Shown here: positions 1 through 8,544 of the stretch, in pieces
Position numbering within the stretch: the stretch's first letter is position 1
Layout of the letters: each line of letters opens with the position of its first letter
Assembly: GCF_014201115.1 (NCBI RefSeq)
Contig: NZ_JACHDO010000001.1
Coordinates: 3,224,001-3,288,000 of the forward strand
Origin: Nocardiopsis metallicus
GTDB lineage: Bacteria > Actinomycetota > Actinomycetes > Streptosporangiales > Streptosporangiaceae
Reading direction: 5' to 3'
DNA length: 64,000 bases
Translations under genes and position numbers: made by a program
Notes under the pieces: model-generated
What the model was told of the DNA's origin: nothing
What the model saw: only the letters and a program-made list of their open reading frames with translations
Database searches by the model: none

Positions 1-1014
1 ATCCAGTCGGCCCGGCGGGATGCCGGGGCCGTCGTCGCGCACGGTCACGGTGACGGCGTGCTCCTCGTCCTCCACCAGAACCCACGCCCGGGTCTGCGGC
101 GGGCAGTGCCGGTCCACGTTGTCCAGGGCCGCCGCCACCGCGGCGGTCAGCTCGGCCACCGCGTACCCGGGCAGGAGCACCGGGGTGGCGGGCGCCGAGA
201 CCGAGAACCGGACCGACTCCAGGCGGCGCAGCGCGTCCCTGAGGTCCATGGCAGTGGCCGGCGCTGGCGCCCCGCCCGGCGCCGAGGAACCCGCCGCGGC
301 CGAGTCCAGGCCGTCGGTGATCAGGGAGCGCAACCGCACCTCCTGTTCACCGGCCATCCGGCCCAGTTCGGCGGCCTCCCCGCCGATCTCGTCCCCGCGG
401 CGGCGGACCAGGGCGAGCACCTGGAGCACCGAGTCGTGGATGGATCGGGCCAGCTGCTCGCGTTCGCGGATGCGCGCCTCCAGGGTCACCGCCTGGGCGA
501 AGCGCTCCTCGGCCTGCTCGGCGACCCTGGCCATGTAGCCCACGGCCAGGCAGGCCAGCAGGAGCAGCACCACGCCCCGAACGGTGGCTGCGGTGACAGC
601 GGCGTCCATGAGCAAGCGCAGGGTGATGTCGGCGAACCCGTAGGCGAGGGCGACCGTGGCGGCGCCCCGGCGGCCCCAGATGACGCTCGCCGACAGCGCG
701 GCCCCGGCGAACCAGTAGGAGCTCAGCGGCGGCGCCTGGGTGAGGTAGAAGGGGGTCGCGGCCAGGCCGGTGGCGAACAGGCAGCCGAAGGCGACCACGA
801 GGTCGGCGGTGAGCAGCCGCCAGGTGCGCCAGGCCGGGCGGGCGTAGGCGTAGGTCGTCAGCACGGTCCAGCCGGACATGACGACCAGCACCGCCCAGGC
901 CAGCCAGGGCCTGGCCAGGTGCTCGTGGTACTGGACGACCAGTACCAGGGCGTAGACCAGGGCGACGGCGCGGTAGAGGGCGAAGGCGCGCCAGAGGGGG
1001 ACGTCGAAGCCCAG
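1..1014 (-). CDS. MacS-like two-component sensor histidine kinase (3' end outside window)
   Basis: Membrane sensor kinase of the NarL/HisKA_3 class, which would phosphorylate a LuxR-type response regulator. The visible 338 codons show several hydrophobic N-terminal segments, a linker with an ERFAQAV coiled-coil stretch, the dimerisation/phospho-acceptor motif SIHDSVLQ (His193) and the ATPase N box (AALDNVDRHC) and G1 box (DDGPGIPPG). The rest of the HATPase domain lies beyond base 1. The conserved start GFDVPLWRAF follows directly after the upstream stop codon at 1018-1020. In this frame the only initiator-like codon before it is CTG at 1014; the first GTG (891) would delete the first membrane segment. 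I therefore mark CTG 1014, probably translationally coupled to the upstream gene. Last gene in the window of a minus-strand operon with the 1018-1944 and 1941-2738 genes. The MacS assignment comes from remembered actinobacterial homologues. Confidence 0.82.
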   Translation of the reverse strand, partial: MGFDVPLWRAFALYRAVALVYALVLVVQYHEHLARPWLAWAVLVVMSGWTVLTTYAYARPAWRTWRLLTADLVVAFGCLFATGLAATPFYLTQAPPLSSYWFAGAALSASVIWGRRGAATVALAYGFADITLRLLMDAAVTAATVRGVVLLLLACLAVGYMARVAEQAEERFAQAVTLEARIREREQLARSIHDSVLQVLALVRRRGDEIGGEAAELGRMAGEQEVRLRSLITDGLDSAAAGSSAPGGAPAPATAMDLRDALRRLESVRFSVSAPATPVLLPGYAVAELTAAVAAALDNVDRHCPPQTRAWVLVEDEEHAVTVTVRDDGPGIPPGRLD

Positions 1015-1017
1015 GGC

Positions 1018-1944
1018 TCAGACCACCGCCCCGTTGTCCGGCCCGTTGTCGCCGGGCGGGCGAGAGTCGGTCATACGCAGGATGAGCACGACGAAGCTGG
1101 TCAGGAAAGCAGCGACGGCCAGGAACATGATCCAGTTGGGCAGTGAGATGCCCAGGAAGGCGGCGCCGAACAGCAGCACGGGGCCGCCGAGGAGACCGAA
1201 CCAGGCGGCGATGCCCACGCGGTCGCCCTGGAGCAGGGGCGGCGGGGGCGGGGGTTCGTAGTGCCCCTCCAGCTCCGCCTCGGCCCGGCGCCGGTCCTCC
1301 TCCCGGGACTGCTCGTCGTCCTCGTCGGAGTCCCGGTCACGGGGGAGGTTGGCGAGGATGTCGCCGAGCCGCGTGTGTTGCTCGTCGGGGGCGCTGAGGT
1401 TCTCCGCGTCGGGCCAGGCGACCCGGCCGCGCTGCTCGCTGACGCCCTCGGAGTCGTCGTAGAAGCGGGAGACGAGGTCCTTCCAGACGTCGTCCTCGTC
1501 GCTGCTCCTGGCCGGGGGCGCGTCGGGGTCCACGTTGGCGGGCGGCCCGTCCAGCAGGTCGCCGCCGACCGGGGGGTCGCCGCCCTCGTGCGCGGCCGAC
1601 GCCTCCTGGCCCTCCTCCCCCTCGGCCTCGGCCCTGCCCTCGCCGCGCGGCGCCAGCAGGTCGGGGCCGGTCTCGCGTTCGCGGCCGCCGAGGTCGGGCA
1701 GTTCGGAGCCGAGCACCCGTTCGGCGGCGCCGCGTTCCTCGGCGTCGACGTACAGGTGGTCGGTGGGCGGGTCCTCGGCCTGGCCGCCGGTGGGCTCCAG
1801 GACGTCCTCTTCCAGAGGGACCGCGTAGGCGGCGATCCCACTGCGCCGGAGCGCTTCCAGCATGAGGTCGGCGTGTGAGGGTGCGAGCAGGATCAGGGGA
1901 ACGTAGGCGTCGGCGAGCAGGCCGTTGCCCCGACGTTGTGTCAT
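1018..1944 (-). CDS. hypothetical protein with acidic middle and two C-terminal membrane helices
   Basis: 308 residues. The first 50 or so residues form a small conserved module (VPLILLAPSHADLML, then SGIAAYAVPLEED) reminiscent of putative signal-transducing DUFs found in this position in actinomycetes. A long acidic, low-complexity middle (about 55-235) follows. Two hydrophobic helices at about 243-266 and 270-290 are followed by a short polar tail. It probably sits in the membrane with a large cytoplasmic N-terminal part. The start ATG overlaps the stop of the upstream hydrolase (ATGA, 1941-1944), and its stop directly precedes the sensor kinase, so the three genes look translationally coupled. 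I cannot assign a function. A membrane accessory of the kinase is a guess from context only. Confidence 0.75.
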   Translation of the reverse strand: MTQRRGNGLLADAYVPLILLAPSHADLMLEALRRSGIAAYAVPLEEDVLEPTGGQAEDPPTDHLYVDAEERGAAERVLGSELPDLGGRERETGPDLLAPRGEGRAEAEGEEGQEASAAHEGGDPPVGGDLLDGPPANVDPDAPPARSSDEDDVWKDLVSRFYDDSEGVSEQRGRVAWPDAENLSAPDEQHTRLGDILANLPRDRDSDEDDEQSREEDRRRAEAELEGHYEPPPPPPLLQGDRVGIAAWFGLLGGPVLLFGAAFLGISLPNWIMFLAVAAFLTSFVVLILRMTDSRPPGDNGPDNGAVV

Positions 1945-2738
1945 CGGTCGGCTCCTTCCCCGCTTCTGCTGCGCTCGCGCACGAACGCGAGACTTCCTTC
2001 GAAGATGGTGGCGGCGTCATGGTCGAGGGTCGCCACGTGGTAGCTGTCGTGAAGCAGGTGGATCGTCAGCCGGGTGTTGACCGCTCTCTTAGCGAGCATA
2101 CGCAGACTGCCCGGCCCCACCACGTGGTCCTGGGGGCTCCGGTAGGCCAGAACCGGCGCCCGCAAACCGGACATGCCGCCCTGAACCGTGCGCCACAGCT
2201 TCGGGAGTGTCGCGGCCGCGGCGGTGGGCACCCGGTCGTACCCGCCCTCCCCGGCCTGCTCGAGGGCGATGTCGCTCTCCAGACCGGGGGTGGTGGGCAG
2301 GAGCCGGGCGGCCAGGCGGCGGATCGGCGCGATGACGGGGAGCCGGTGGTCCTCCACCACGAGGGAGGGATTGACCAGAACCACGCCCTGGACGATGCCG
2401 GGGTACTCCTGGGCCAGGCGCAGGGTGAGCGCGCCGCCCATGGACAGTCCCATCACGAACACCTCGTCACACCGCTCCGCGAGGTCGAGCAGCGCCCGTT
2501 CCACCTCCGCGTACCAGTCGTCGGTGGTGGTGGTCGCCATGTCCTGCCAGGTGGTGCCGTGCCCGGGCAGTCGGGGCAGTTCGACGGTCAGCCCGGCCTC
2601 GGCCAGGTACTCGGCCCAGGGGCGCATCGAGTACGGCGAACCGGTGAAACCGTGGCAGAGCAGGACACCGACGCCTGAACCCGAGTGGCTGAAGGGGTCC
2701 GCACCCGGGATCAGGGGGATGGCGTTGGTCGGTCTCAC
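1941..2738 (-). CDS. alpha/beta hydrolase (carboxylesterase / monoacylglycerol lipase-like)
   Basis: 265-residue serine hydrolase of the S33/Est30-like group. The oxyanion-hole region is HGFTGSP (30-35), the nucleophile elbow is GLSMGG with Ser99, the acid is Asp204 in SPQDHVV, and the base is probably His234 in DSYHVATLDHD. No signal peptide is seen, so it is cytoplasmic. The size and the S-Y-H-V-A-T-L-D pattern match carboxylesterases acting on short or medium acyl esters. GTG start at 2738 is preceded by GGGAGCA. First gene of the three-gene operon with the membrane protein and MacS-like kinase, and divergent from the acyltransferase at 3168. The substrate is unknown; lipid turnover is suggested only by the neighbouring plsC and fadD genes. 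Confidence 0.88.
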   Translation of the reverse strand: MRPTNAIPLIPGADPFSHSGSGVGVLLCHGFTGSPYSMRPWAEYLAEAGLTVELPRLPGHGTTWQDMATTTTDDWYAEVERALLDLAERCDEVFVMGLSMGGALTLRLAQEYPGIVQGVVLVNPSLVVEDHRLPVIAPIRRLAARLLPTTPGLESDIALEQAGEGGYDRVPTAAAATLPKLWRTVQGGMSGLRAPVLAYRSPQDHVVGPGSLRMLAKRAVNTRLTIHLLHDSYHVATLDHDAATIFEGSLAFVRERSRSGEGADR

Positions 2739-3167
2739 AGGTCTGCTCCCGGGATCGTGCGGCGGAGGGCTCCGATGGGATCGCGGCCCCAGCCGTGAGG
2801 CTAGTCGCTCGGGTGAGCGTTTGTCATCGCAAGAACGTTAGCGTTCCCCTGCCCGAACCCCGTGGGGGCCCGGCGTGTTCCCGCGCTTGCGGCGGCCCCG
2901 CGGCCCGGGTCGGGAGACGGGGGCGTCACCCGTGGTGAGTATCCTCGACAGTGCCCCCGCGGCGCGGCTCCCCCTTCCCCGGCTACGGACGACCCGGTCC
3001 GTTCTGGCTGCTTTTGGCGGTTACCCGCACGTGGTGGGAAGATGACGCTTGTCAGCCTCCCCGCATCCGCGGTGGGAGCGTTCCGGACAATGACGGCCGA
3101 GCGGGACAGTGAGACGCGGCAGACCCTGCCTCAGTGCTCCCCGCGTGTGCAGGGGTGATCTGAAGCA
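2739..3167. other. intergenic region between divergent hydrolase and acyltransferase genes
   Basis: No convincing gene. It must contain promoters for both directions. A small perfect inverted repeat, GAACG-TTAG-CGTTC, at 2833-2846 lies about 95 nt upstream of the hydrolase operon and could be an operator. I could not pick clear -35/-10 pairs. Confidence 0.35.
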
Positions 3168-4034
3168 ATGTTCTACTGGGTGGTCAAGGCGATCCTGGGG
3201 CCGATTCTGGCCGTGTTGTGGCAACCTCGCGCGGAGGGCGTGGAGAATGTGCCGCGGCGTGGTCCGGCCATCATGGTCAGCAACCACCTGTCGTTCTCCG
3301 ACCACTTCTTCGGGCCGCTGCCCCTGCCGCGCAAGATCATCTTCCTCGCCAAGGCCGAGTACTTCACCGGCACCGGCGTGAAGGGGTTCCTCAGCAAGGC
3401 CTTCTTCACCGGCGTGGGACAGATCCCGATCGACCGTTCCGGCGGCAAGGCGAGCGAGGCGGCCCTGCGTACGGGACTGCGCGTGCTCAAGCGCGGCGAG
3501 CTGCTGGGGATCTATCCCGAGGGCACCCGCTCCCCCGACGGCAAGCTGTACCGGGGGCGGACCGGCGTGGCCCGGCTGGCGCTGGAGGCCAAGGCCCCGG
3601 TGGTGCCCATGGCGATGATCAACCTCGAGAAGATCATGCCCCCCGGCCGCACCGTTCCCAAGCTGGGCGTGCGCCCCAAGGTGGTCTTCGGCAAGCCGCT
3701 CGACTTCTCCCGCTACTACGGCATGGAGAAGGACCAGCGGGTCCTTCGCGCCATCACCGACGAGATCATGTACTCCCTCATGGAGCTCTCCGGCCAGGAG
3801 TACGTGGACCGTTACGCGCAGGCGGTCAAGGCCGAGATCGAGGCCGAGGAGAAGGAGGCCAAGCGCGAGCAGCAGGCCAGCGCCAAGGATGAGCGCCGTA
3901 GCAAGCGCGCGGACAAGAAGGCTGACCGCAAGGCGCGCAAGGAGGCCAGGCGCGCGGCGAAGGCGCAGAAGAAGGCAGAGCAGAAGGCGAAGAAGGACTC
4001 GCCCGTGGACGACACCGCGGGCGGCGCCGAGTAG
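3168..4034 (+). CDS. plsC: 1-acyl-sn-glycerol-3-phosphate acyltransferase family protein
   Basis: 288 residues. PlsC-type acyltransferase that transfers an acyl group to lysophosphatidic acid or a related acceptor in phospholipid synthesis. The catalytic HX4D motif is NHLSFSD (His40, Asp45), a GVGQIPIDRSGG block lies near 82-94, and the substrate-binding YPEGTRSPDG lies near 116-125. The N terminus (FYWVVKAILGPILAVL) is hydrophobic. From about residue 210 the protein ends in a long Lys/Glu/Arg/Ala-rich charged tail, presumably helical, which is typical of actinobacterial versions and absent from E. coli PlsC. ATG 3168 has a weak Shine-Dalgarno (GGGGTGAT). Followed by a strong terminator. The exact acceptor is not readable from sequence. 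Confidence 0.9.
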   Translation: MFYWVVKAILGPILAVLWQPRAEGVENVPRRGPAIMVSNHLSFSDHFFGPLPLPRKIIFLAKAEYFTGTGVKGFLSKAFFTGVGQIPIDRSGGKASEAALRTGLRVLKRGELLGIYPEGTRSPDGKLYRGRTGVARLALEAKAPVVPMAMINLEKIMPPGRTVPKLGVRPKVVFGKPLDFSRYYGMEKDQRVLRAITDEIMYSLMELSGQEYVDRYAQAVKAEIEAEEKEAKREQQASAKDERRSKRADKKADRKARKEARRAAKAQKKAEQKAKKDSPVDDTAGGAE

Positions 4035-4058
4035 CGCCTGAGACCTGCGCGGCGAAGG

Positions 4059-4089
4059 GGGGCGGTCACCGGATTGGGGTGACCGCCCC
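4059..4089. terminator. bidirectional terminator between plsC and glkA
   Basis: Perfect 12-bp stem, GGGGCGGTCACC (4059-4070) with GGTGACCGCCCC (4078-4089), 7-nt loop, then TTC. It lies between the convergent plsC and glkA stops and can serve both. Confidence 0.85.
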
Positions 4090-4137
4090 TTCAGCGTTGC
4101 GTCATGGCGGTTGCTGTGCCCCGCCGGGCGCGGCCGG

Positions 4138-5085
4138 TCAGTACCGGGCGAGGTCACCCGCGCCGGCGATGCCCGCCTCGCCGCCGAGCTCGGCCACCCG
4201 TACCTCGGCCAGACGGCGGCCCGGGCGGCCGGAGACGTGTCGGGCGAAGGAGGCGCGCACCGGGTCGAGGATGATGTCGCCCGCGTCGGAGACCCCGCCG
4301 CCCAGGACGAAGCACTCGGGGTCCAGGATCGCGGCCAGGTCGGCCAGGCCCAGACCGGCCCAGTCCCCCACGATCCGGAAGCACTCCAGCGCCGCCGGGT
4401 CGCCCTCCATCGCGGCCTGGGTGATGATCCGGCCGCTGATCTGCTCCACGACGCCGTCGGCGAGCTTGAGCAGCCGCTCTCCCCGCTGGGGGTCGGTGCG
4501 GGCCAGGTCCTGCCCCTCGGCCACCAGGGCGCGACCGCTGGCGTACTGCTCCCAGCAGCCGTGGTTGCCGCAGGCGCAACGGCGGCCGTGCGGGACCATC
4601 CGGTAGTGGCCGACCTCGGCCGCCACCCCGTAGCGGCCCCGGTGCAGGGCGCCGCCGAGCACGAGACCGCCGCCGATCCCGGTGCCCAGGGTGACGCAGA
4701 CGATGTGGTCGCTGCCCTGCCCCGCGCCGAAACGGGCCTCGGCCCAGGCCGCGGCGTTGGCGTCGTTCTCGATGACCACGGGCAGGTCCACGTGCTGTTG
4801 CACGCGTTCCTTGAGCGGCTCGTCGCGCAGGCCGAGGTTGACCGCGACCTGGACGGTGGCCCGGTCCTCGTCGACGAACCCGGCCACGCCCACGCCCACC
4901 GCGCCGATCTCACCGTCGGGCTTGCGGGAGCGCAGCTCCGCCACCGCCCGACCGACGACCTCGGCCAGCCGGCGGGGGTCGTCGGTCGGGGTCGGGTACT
5001 TGACCTTGTCCAGGATCTGCCCGTCGTGGTCGACGACACCGGCGGCGACCTTGGTTCCGCCGATGTCTACGCCAATGGTCAGCAT
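4138..5085 (-). CDS. glkA: ROK-family glucokinase
   Basis: 315 residues. Phosphorylates glucose with ATP; in Streptomyces the orthologue (SCO2126, remembered) is also needed for carbon catabolite repression. The N-terminal phosphate-binding motif is DIGGTK (7-12), the catalytic base Asp108 lies in ENDANAAA, a glycine-rich LGTGIGGG lies at 133-140, and EVGH (157-160) is followed by the ROK zinc motif C-A-C-G-N-H-G-C (Cys170, 172, 177). There is no helix-turn-helix at the N terminus, so it is an enzyme rather than a ROK repressor. ATG 5085 is preceded by GAAGGAG. A 6-bp palindrome about 70 bp upstream may be an operator. Convergent with plsC; DUF5304 lies upstream on the same strand. Confidence 0.95.
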   Translation of the reverse strand: MLTIGVDIGGTKVAAGVVDHDGQILDKVKYPTPTDDPRRLAEVVGRAVAELRSRKPDGEIGAVGVGVAGFVDEDRATVQVAVNLGLRDEPLKERVQQHVDLPVVIENDANAAAWAEARFGAGQGSDHIVCVTLGTGIGGGLVLGGALHRGRYGVAAEVGHYRMVPHGRRCACGNHGCWEQYASGRALVAEGQDLARTDPQRGERLLKLADGVVEQISGRIITQAAMEGDPAALECFRIVGDWAGLGLADLAAILDPECFVLGGGVSDAGDIILDPVRASFARHVSGRPGRRLAEVRVAELGGEAGIAGAGDLARY

Positions 5086-5154
5086 GGGGGCAGCTCCTTC
5101 TACTTACGCCCGAACTCTGACATAAGTCTCAAGGTTCATGGCAGAGGGTTTTCA

Positions 5155-5170
5155 AATGGTGTAAACCATT
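5155..5170. promoter_or_regulatory. candidate operator upstream of glkA
   Basis: Perfect inverted repeat AATGGT-GTAA-ACCATT, A/T-rich in an otherwise very G/C-rich context, 70-85 bp before the glkA start. Probably a repressor or activator site; the regulator is unknown. Confidence 0.4.
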
Positions 5171-5251
5171 CGATTAAACCAGGCTCAGGCGGCCGCGAAC
5201 ACCCCACCGGCGCATACCCGCCGGTTCGCCCTGCTCCCCCGGTGTGACCTG

Positions 5252-5737
5252 CTACTCCGCACCGCCCCGGGCGTCCTCTCCGGAGTCGGCCGGGGACTGG
5301 CGGCGGGCCCGCTCGTCACGCTCGCGGTCGGCCCACTCGCGCTGCTCACGCTCCGCCCGCGCCCGGGCGGCCTCCTCCCGGCCCTGCTCGAAGGAGCGCT
5401 CCATCACGCCCCAGGTCTTTCCCACGGCGCTGGCGAGGGACAGTCCGGCCCGTCCGAGGTGTCCGGCGACCTCGGGCGCGCTCCTGCGCACGATCTCGAC
5501 GAACTCCTCCAGCGGGGGGCGCTCCTGCTGGGTCTCGACCCGGATGGCCTCCTCCCACACGTCGCCCTTCTTGGGCGGGGGGCTGGTGACCGCGCTGACA
5601 CCGCGCTTGACCCCGGCGACCAGCAGCTTGCGCTGGAGGCTGTCGACCAGGCGCAGCGCGTCGTCGATGAGGTCGGGCTGGTCCGAACGCCCGGTGTTCG
5701 ACCGTTCCGAGCGCCCGGTGCTGTTGTCGTCGGTCAT
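5252..5737 (-). CDS. DUF5304 family protein
   Basis: 161 residues, mostly charged and predicted helical. A Ser/Arg-rich N terminus is followed by DDALRLVDSLQRKLLVAGVKRGVSAV, a Pro/Lys segment, a conserved middle (EEFVEIVRRSAPEVAGHLGR), and a highly charged coiled tail rich in EREQR-type repeats. It resembles the small protein next to glucokinase in Streptomyces (SCO2127, DUF5304, from memory). No signal peptide, membrane segment or catalytic motif is seen. ATG 5737 has an excellent AGGAGG. It is upstream of glkA on the same strand with a gap of 166 bp, which contains the candidate operator. Function unknown. Confidence 0.82.
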   Translation of the reverse strand: MTDDNSTGRSERSNTGRSDQPDLIDDALRLVDSLQRKLLVAGVKRGVSAVTSPPPKKGDVWEEAIRVETQQERPPLEEFVEIVRRSAPEVAGHLGRAGLSLASAVGKTWGVMERSFEQGREEAARARAEREQREWADRERDERARRQSPADSGEDARGGAE

Positions 5738-6363
5738 GTTCGTGAGCCTCCTGTGAGTGGTCCTCTGGCATCACGTTAACCGCCCGAACCGGGCGGGAGA
5801 GGGCGTCTCAGGGCAGGTTCAGGGACGAACCAGGGAAGAGGCGGGGTCCGGTCGGGGCGAACCGGCGTCGGGGCGGGGACTGGCCGGATGCGGCGAGCAC
5901 GCGGGGCGGGGATGCGGTCGGGGGCGACCCCGGGCGCCGACGCGCTGGCGGAGCGGAAAAGGATACTCGTCTCCCTACGGGAGCTGAGGCCACTTGGCGC
6001 GGAAACAACGTGAATTTAACCAGATGTGCACAAAACACCCGGCAAGCGATAGTCTCGACCGCACGCGAGAAGTAACCGGGATCACCTGCTTGACCTGCGC
6101 ACTCCCGGAAGGCCCAACGAGAGTCGACCGACCTCCCAGCGGGCATGATCACGCGTACAACAGCACAGGGGGACGTCCCGGACCGCCCGCTCGAGACCGA
6201 CGGTGCGCACCCGGCTGAACAGCGCGTTGACCTTCAGCCGCGCGTCAAGCTCGGATCACCGTTGGATACCGAACGGCAACCTGTTCTACTCACGAGTAGG
6301 CTCCTGTTGTTACGGTCGTCACGTCCCCAACACCAAGAACCCGTACACGTCCAGGAGCATCAC
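5738..6363. other. divergent intergenic region upstream of DUF5304 and fadD15
   Basis: About 620 bp with no reading frame that has both a ribosome site and actinobacterial codon bias. It includes an A/T-rich stretch around 5998-6045 that may hold a promoter. The main visible element is the palindrome at 6286-6299 described separately. Confidence 0.4.
6286..6299. promoter_or_regulatory. candidate TetR-type operator of fadD15
   Basis: Perfect palindrome CTACTC-AC-GAGTAG, 65-78 bp upstream of the fadD15 GTG. Actinobacterial fatty-acid regulators of the TetR family commonly use ACT-centred palindromes of this kind. The regulator itself is not in the window. Confidence 0.45.
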
Positions 6364-8172
6364 GTGCGCGAATACAGCTCTCCCGCGAAGGCTGAGATCT
6401 CCGACGACGCGCGGCTGACCGACACGCTCTTTGCGCGCGCGGCCAGCGAGCCGAACGCCGTCGCCGCCCGCCGCCAGGAGGAGACCGGGTCCGGCCAGTG
6501 GCGCGACGTGACCGTCGCGCAGCTGCACGGCGACATCGTCGGATACGCCAAGGCCCTCATCAACGCGGGCATCGGGCAGGGCGACCGTGTCGCGCTCATG
6601 TCGCGTACCCGCTACGAGTGGACCGCGGTCGACTACGCGATCTGGTCCATCGGCGCCGTGACCGTACCGATCTACGAGACCTCCTCCGCCGAGCAGGTCC
6701 AGTGGATCCTCTCCGACTCCGGGGCCAAGGCCGCCTTCGTCGAGACCGCGGCCCACGCCGAGCGCGTCGAGTCCATCCGTGCCGAGGCCCCCGAGCTGGC
6801 CAACATCTGGAAGTTCGACGGCGGTGACCTGGAGGCCCTGAGCGCCACCGGGAGCGACGTCACCGACGAGGAACTCGACAAGCGCCGCACCGCGGTCAAG
6901 GCCGACGACCTCGCCACCCTCATCTACACCTCCGGCACCACCGGCCGCCCCAAGGGTTGCGAGCTCACCCACCGCAACTTCCTCTTCATCTCGCACTCCG
7001 CGCTGGAGGGCCCGGCCAAGCCCGTCATCCTGGGCCACGAGGGCACCCCCTCCACCCTGCTCTTCCTGCCCCTGGCCCACGTCTTCGCGCGTTTCGTCCA
7101 GGTCATGGTCATCGAGGGCAAGGCCGTCCTGGGCCACTACCCCAGCACCGGACCGGACCTGATCGACCAGTTCTCCGTGTTCAAGCCCACCTTCCTGCTC
7201 GCGGTCCCCCGCGTGTTCGAGAAGGTCTTCACCAAGGCCCAGCAGAAGGCCGAGGGCGAGGGCAAGGGCAAGATCTTCAACGCCGCCGCCGACACCGCCA
7301 TCGCCTACAGCAAGGCGCTGAGCACGGGGAACGTCCCGTTCACCCTGAAGCTCAAGCACGGCCTGTTCAAGAAACTGGTCTACGGAAAGATCATGGCCCG
7401 CCTCGGCGGTGAGGCCAAGTACGCGGTCTCGGGCGGCTCGGCCCTGGGCGACCGCCTCGGCCACTTCTTCCGCGGCGTGGGCCTGACCATCATCGAGGGC
7501 TACGGTCTGACCGAGACCACAGCCCCGAGCACGGTCAACAGCCCCGGCTTCAACAAGATCGGCACCGTCGGCCAGCCGCTGCCCGGCACCACCGTGCGCA
7601 TCGCCGACGACGGCGAGATCCTGCTCAAGGGCGACCACATCCTGGTCGGCTACTGGCAGAACGAGAAGGCCACCGAGGAGGCCTTCGAGGACGGCTTCTA
7701 CCGCACCGGTGACCTCGGCTCGCTGGACGACGACGGCTTCCTCAGTATCACCGGCCGCAAGAAGGAGATCATCGTGACCGCGGGCGGCAAGAACGTCGCC
7801 CCGGCCGTCCTCGAGGACCGCATCCGCGCCCACGCCCTGGTCAGCCAGTGCATGGTCGTCGGTGACAACCGCAAGTTCATCGCGGCCCTGATCACGATCG
7901 ACCCCGAGTCGTTCGACCTCTGGAAGGAGTCGAACAACAAGACCGGCGAGATCGCGGACCTGACCGAGGACCCCGACCTCCAGGCGGCCATCCAGGACGC
8001 CGTGGACGACGCCAACAAGGCCGTCTCCAAGGCCGAGGGCATCAAGAAGTTCAAGATCCTGCCGAGCGACTTCACCGAGGAGGGCGGCCAGATGACCGCC
8101 TCACTGAAGGTCAAGCGCCACGTCGTCAGCAAGCAGTGGAGCAAGGAGATCGACGACATCTACGGCGGCTAG
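6364..8172 (+). CDS. fadD15: long-chain acyl-CoA synthetase (FadD15-like)
   Basis: 602 residues from GTG 6364, which I chose because AGGAG lies 6 nt upstream (6353-6357) and the N terminus REYSSPAKAEISDD matches family members. A longer in-frame start at 6145 has no such site and adds an unrelated Pro/Arg-rich extension. ATP/AMP-dependent ligase that activates long-chain fatty acids to acyl-CoA. P-loop YTSGTTGRPKG, the A4-type motif GYGLTETTAP, the adenylate-binding YRTGDLGSLDDDGFLSITGR, and the hinge/lysine region RKKEIIVTAGGKNVAP are all present. Cytoplasmic or peripheral. It stands alone, has a candidate palindromic operator upstream, and ends at a strong terminator. Confidence 0.93.
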   Translation: MREYSSPAKAEISDDARLTDTLFARAASEPNAVAARRQEETGSGQWRDVTVAQLHGDIVGYAKALINAGIGQGDRVALMSRTRYEWTAVDYAIWSIGAVTVPIYETSSAEQVQWILSDSGAKAAFVETAAHAERVESIRAEAPELANIWKFDGGDLEALSATGSDVTDEELDKRRTAVKADDLATLIYTSGTTGRPKGCELTHRNFLFISHSALEGPAKPVILGHEGTPSTLLFLPLAHVFARFVQVMVIEGKAVLGHYPSTGPDLIDQFSVFKPTFLLAVPRVFEKVFTKAQQKAEGEGKGKIFNAAADTAIAYSKALSTGNVPFTLKLKHGLFKKLVYGKIMARLGGEAKYAVSGGSALGDRLGHFFRGVGLTIIEGYGLTETTAPSTVNSPGFNKIGTVGQPLPGTTVRIADDGEILLKGDHILVGYWQNEKATEEAFEDGFYRTGDLGSLDDDGFLSITGRKKEIIVTAGGKNVAPAVLEDRIRAHALVSQCMVVGDNRKFIAALITIDPESFDLWKESNNKTGEIADLTEDPDLQAAIQDAVDDANKAVSKAEGIKKFKILPSDFTEEGGQMTASLKVKRHVVSKQWSKEIDDIYGG

Positions 8173-8256
8173 GGTTTCGGCGGCCAGGGTTTCACCGGTC
8201 AAGGTTTCAGCGAATCGGTTCTCAACAGCCAGGTTCCGTCGCTCCTGAGAGCTGAG

Positions 8257-8286
8257 GGGGCCGATCGCCTACGGGCGGTCGGCCCC
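8257..8286 (+). terminator. fadD15 terminator
   Basis: 13-bp stem with one mismatch, GGGGCCGATCGCC then loop TACG then GGCGGTCGGCCCC, followed by TTCT. It lies 85 bp after the fadD15 stop. Confidence 0.85.
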
Positions 8287-8330
8287 TTCTCCGTACCCGG
8301 CCCGTGCCCTCCGTCCGCTCTCCGCGCTCC

Positions 8331-8364
8331 CGGGCCCCTCGTGAGAGCGCTCACGAGGGGCCCG
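8331..8364. repeat. 34-nt hairpin with LacI/GalR-like core
   Basis: 15-bp perfect arms (CGGGCCCCTCGTGAG, AGCG loop, CTCACGAGGGGCCCG). The core GTGAGAGCGCTCAC resembles LacI-family operators with a central CG. It lies between the convergent fadD15 and qcrB ends, so a second bidirectional terminator is the simplest reading. Confidence 0.6.
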
Positions 8365-8544
8365 GGGCCGACGCGCACACCGCGGACATGTGGACCGGGG
8401 CACTGCCTCTGAGGGGGCTCCCAGGAGGCGGAAGCCGGACTGGACGACCGGCGGGGGCACGTGCCGGGACACGGACCCCGCAGCGTGGCTCTGAGTGTCG
8501 CGCCCGAGCGGCGCAGCCGTCGGGCCGACACCACCGCCGGACAC

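Noticed and set aside
5808..6152. 114-residue open frame in the fadD15 upstream region
   Set aside because: Poor codon bias, no Shine-Dalgarno and no recognisable similarity.
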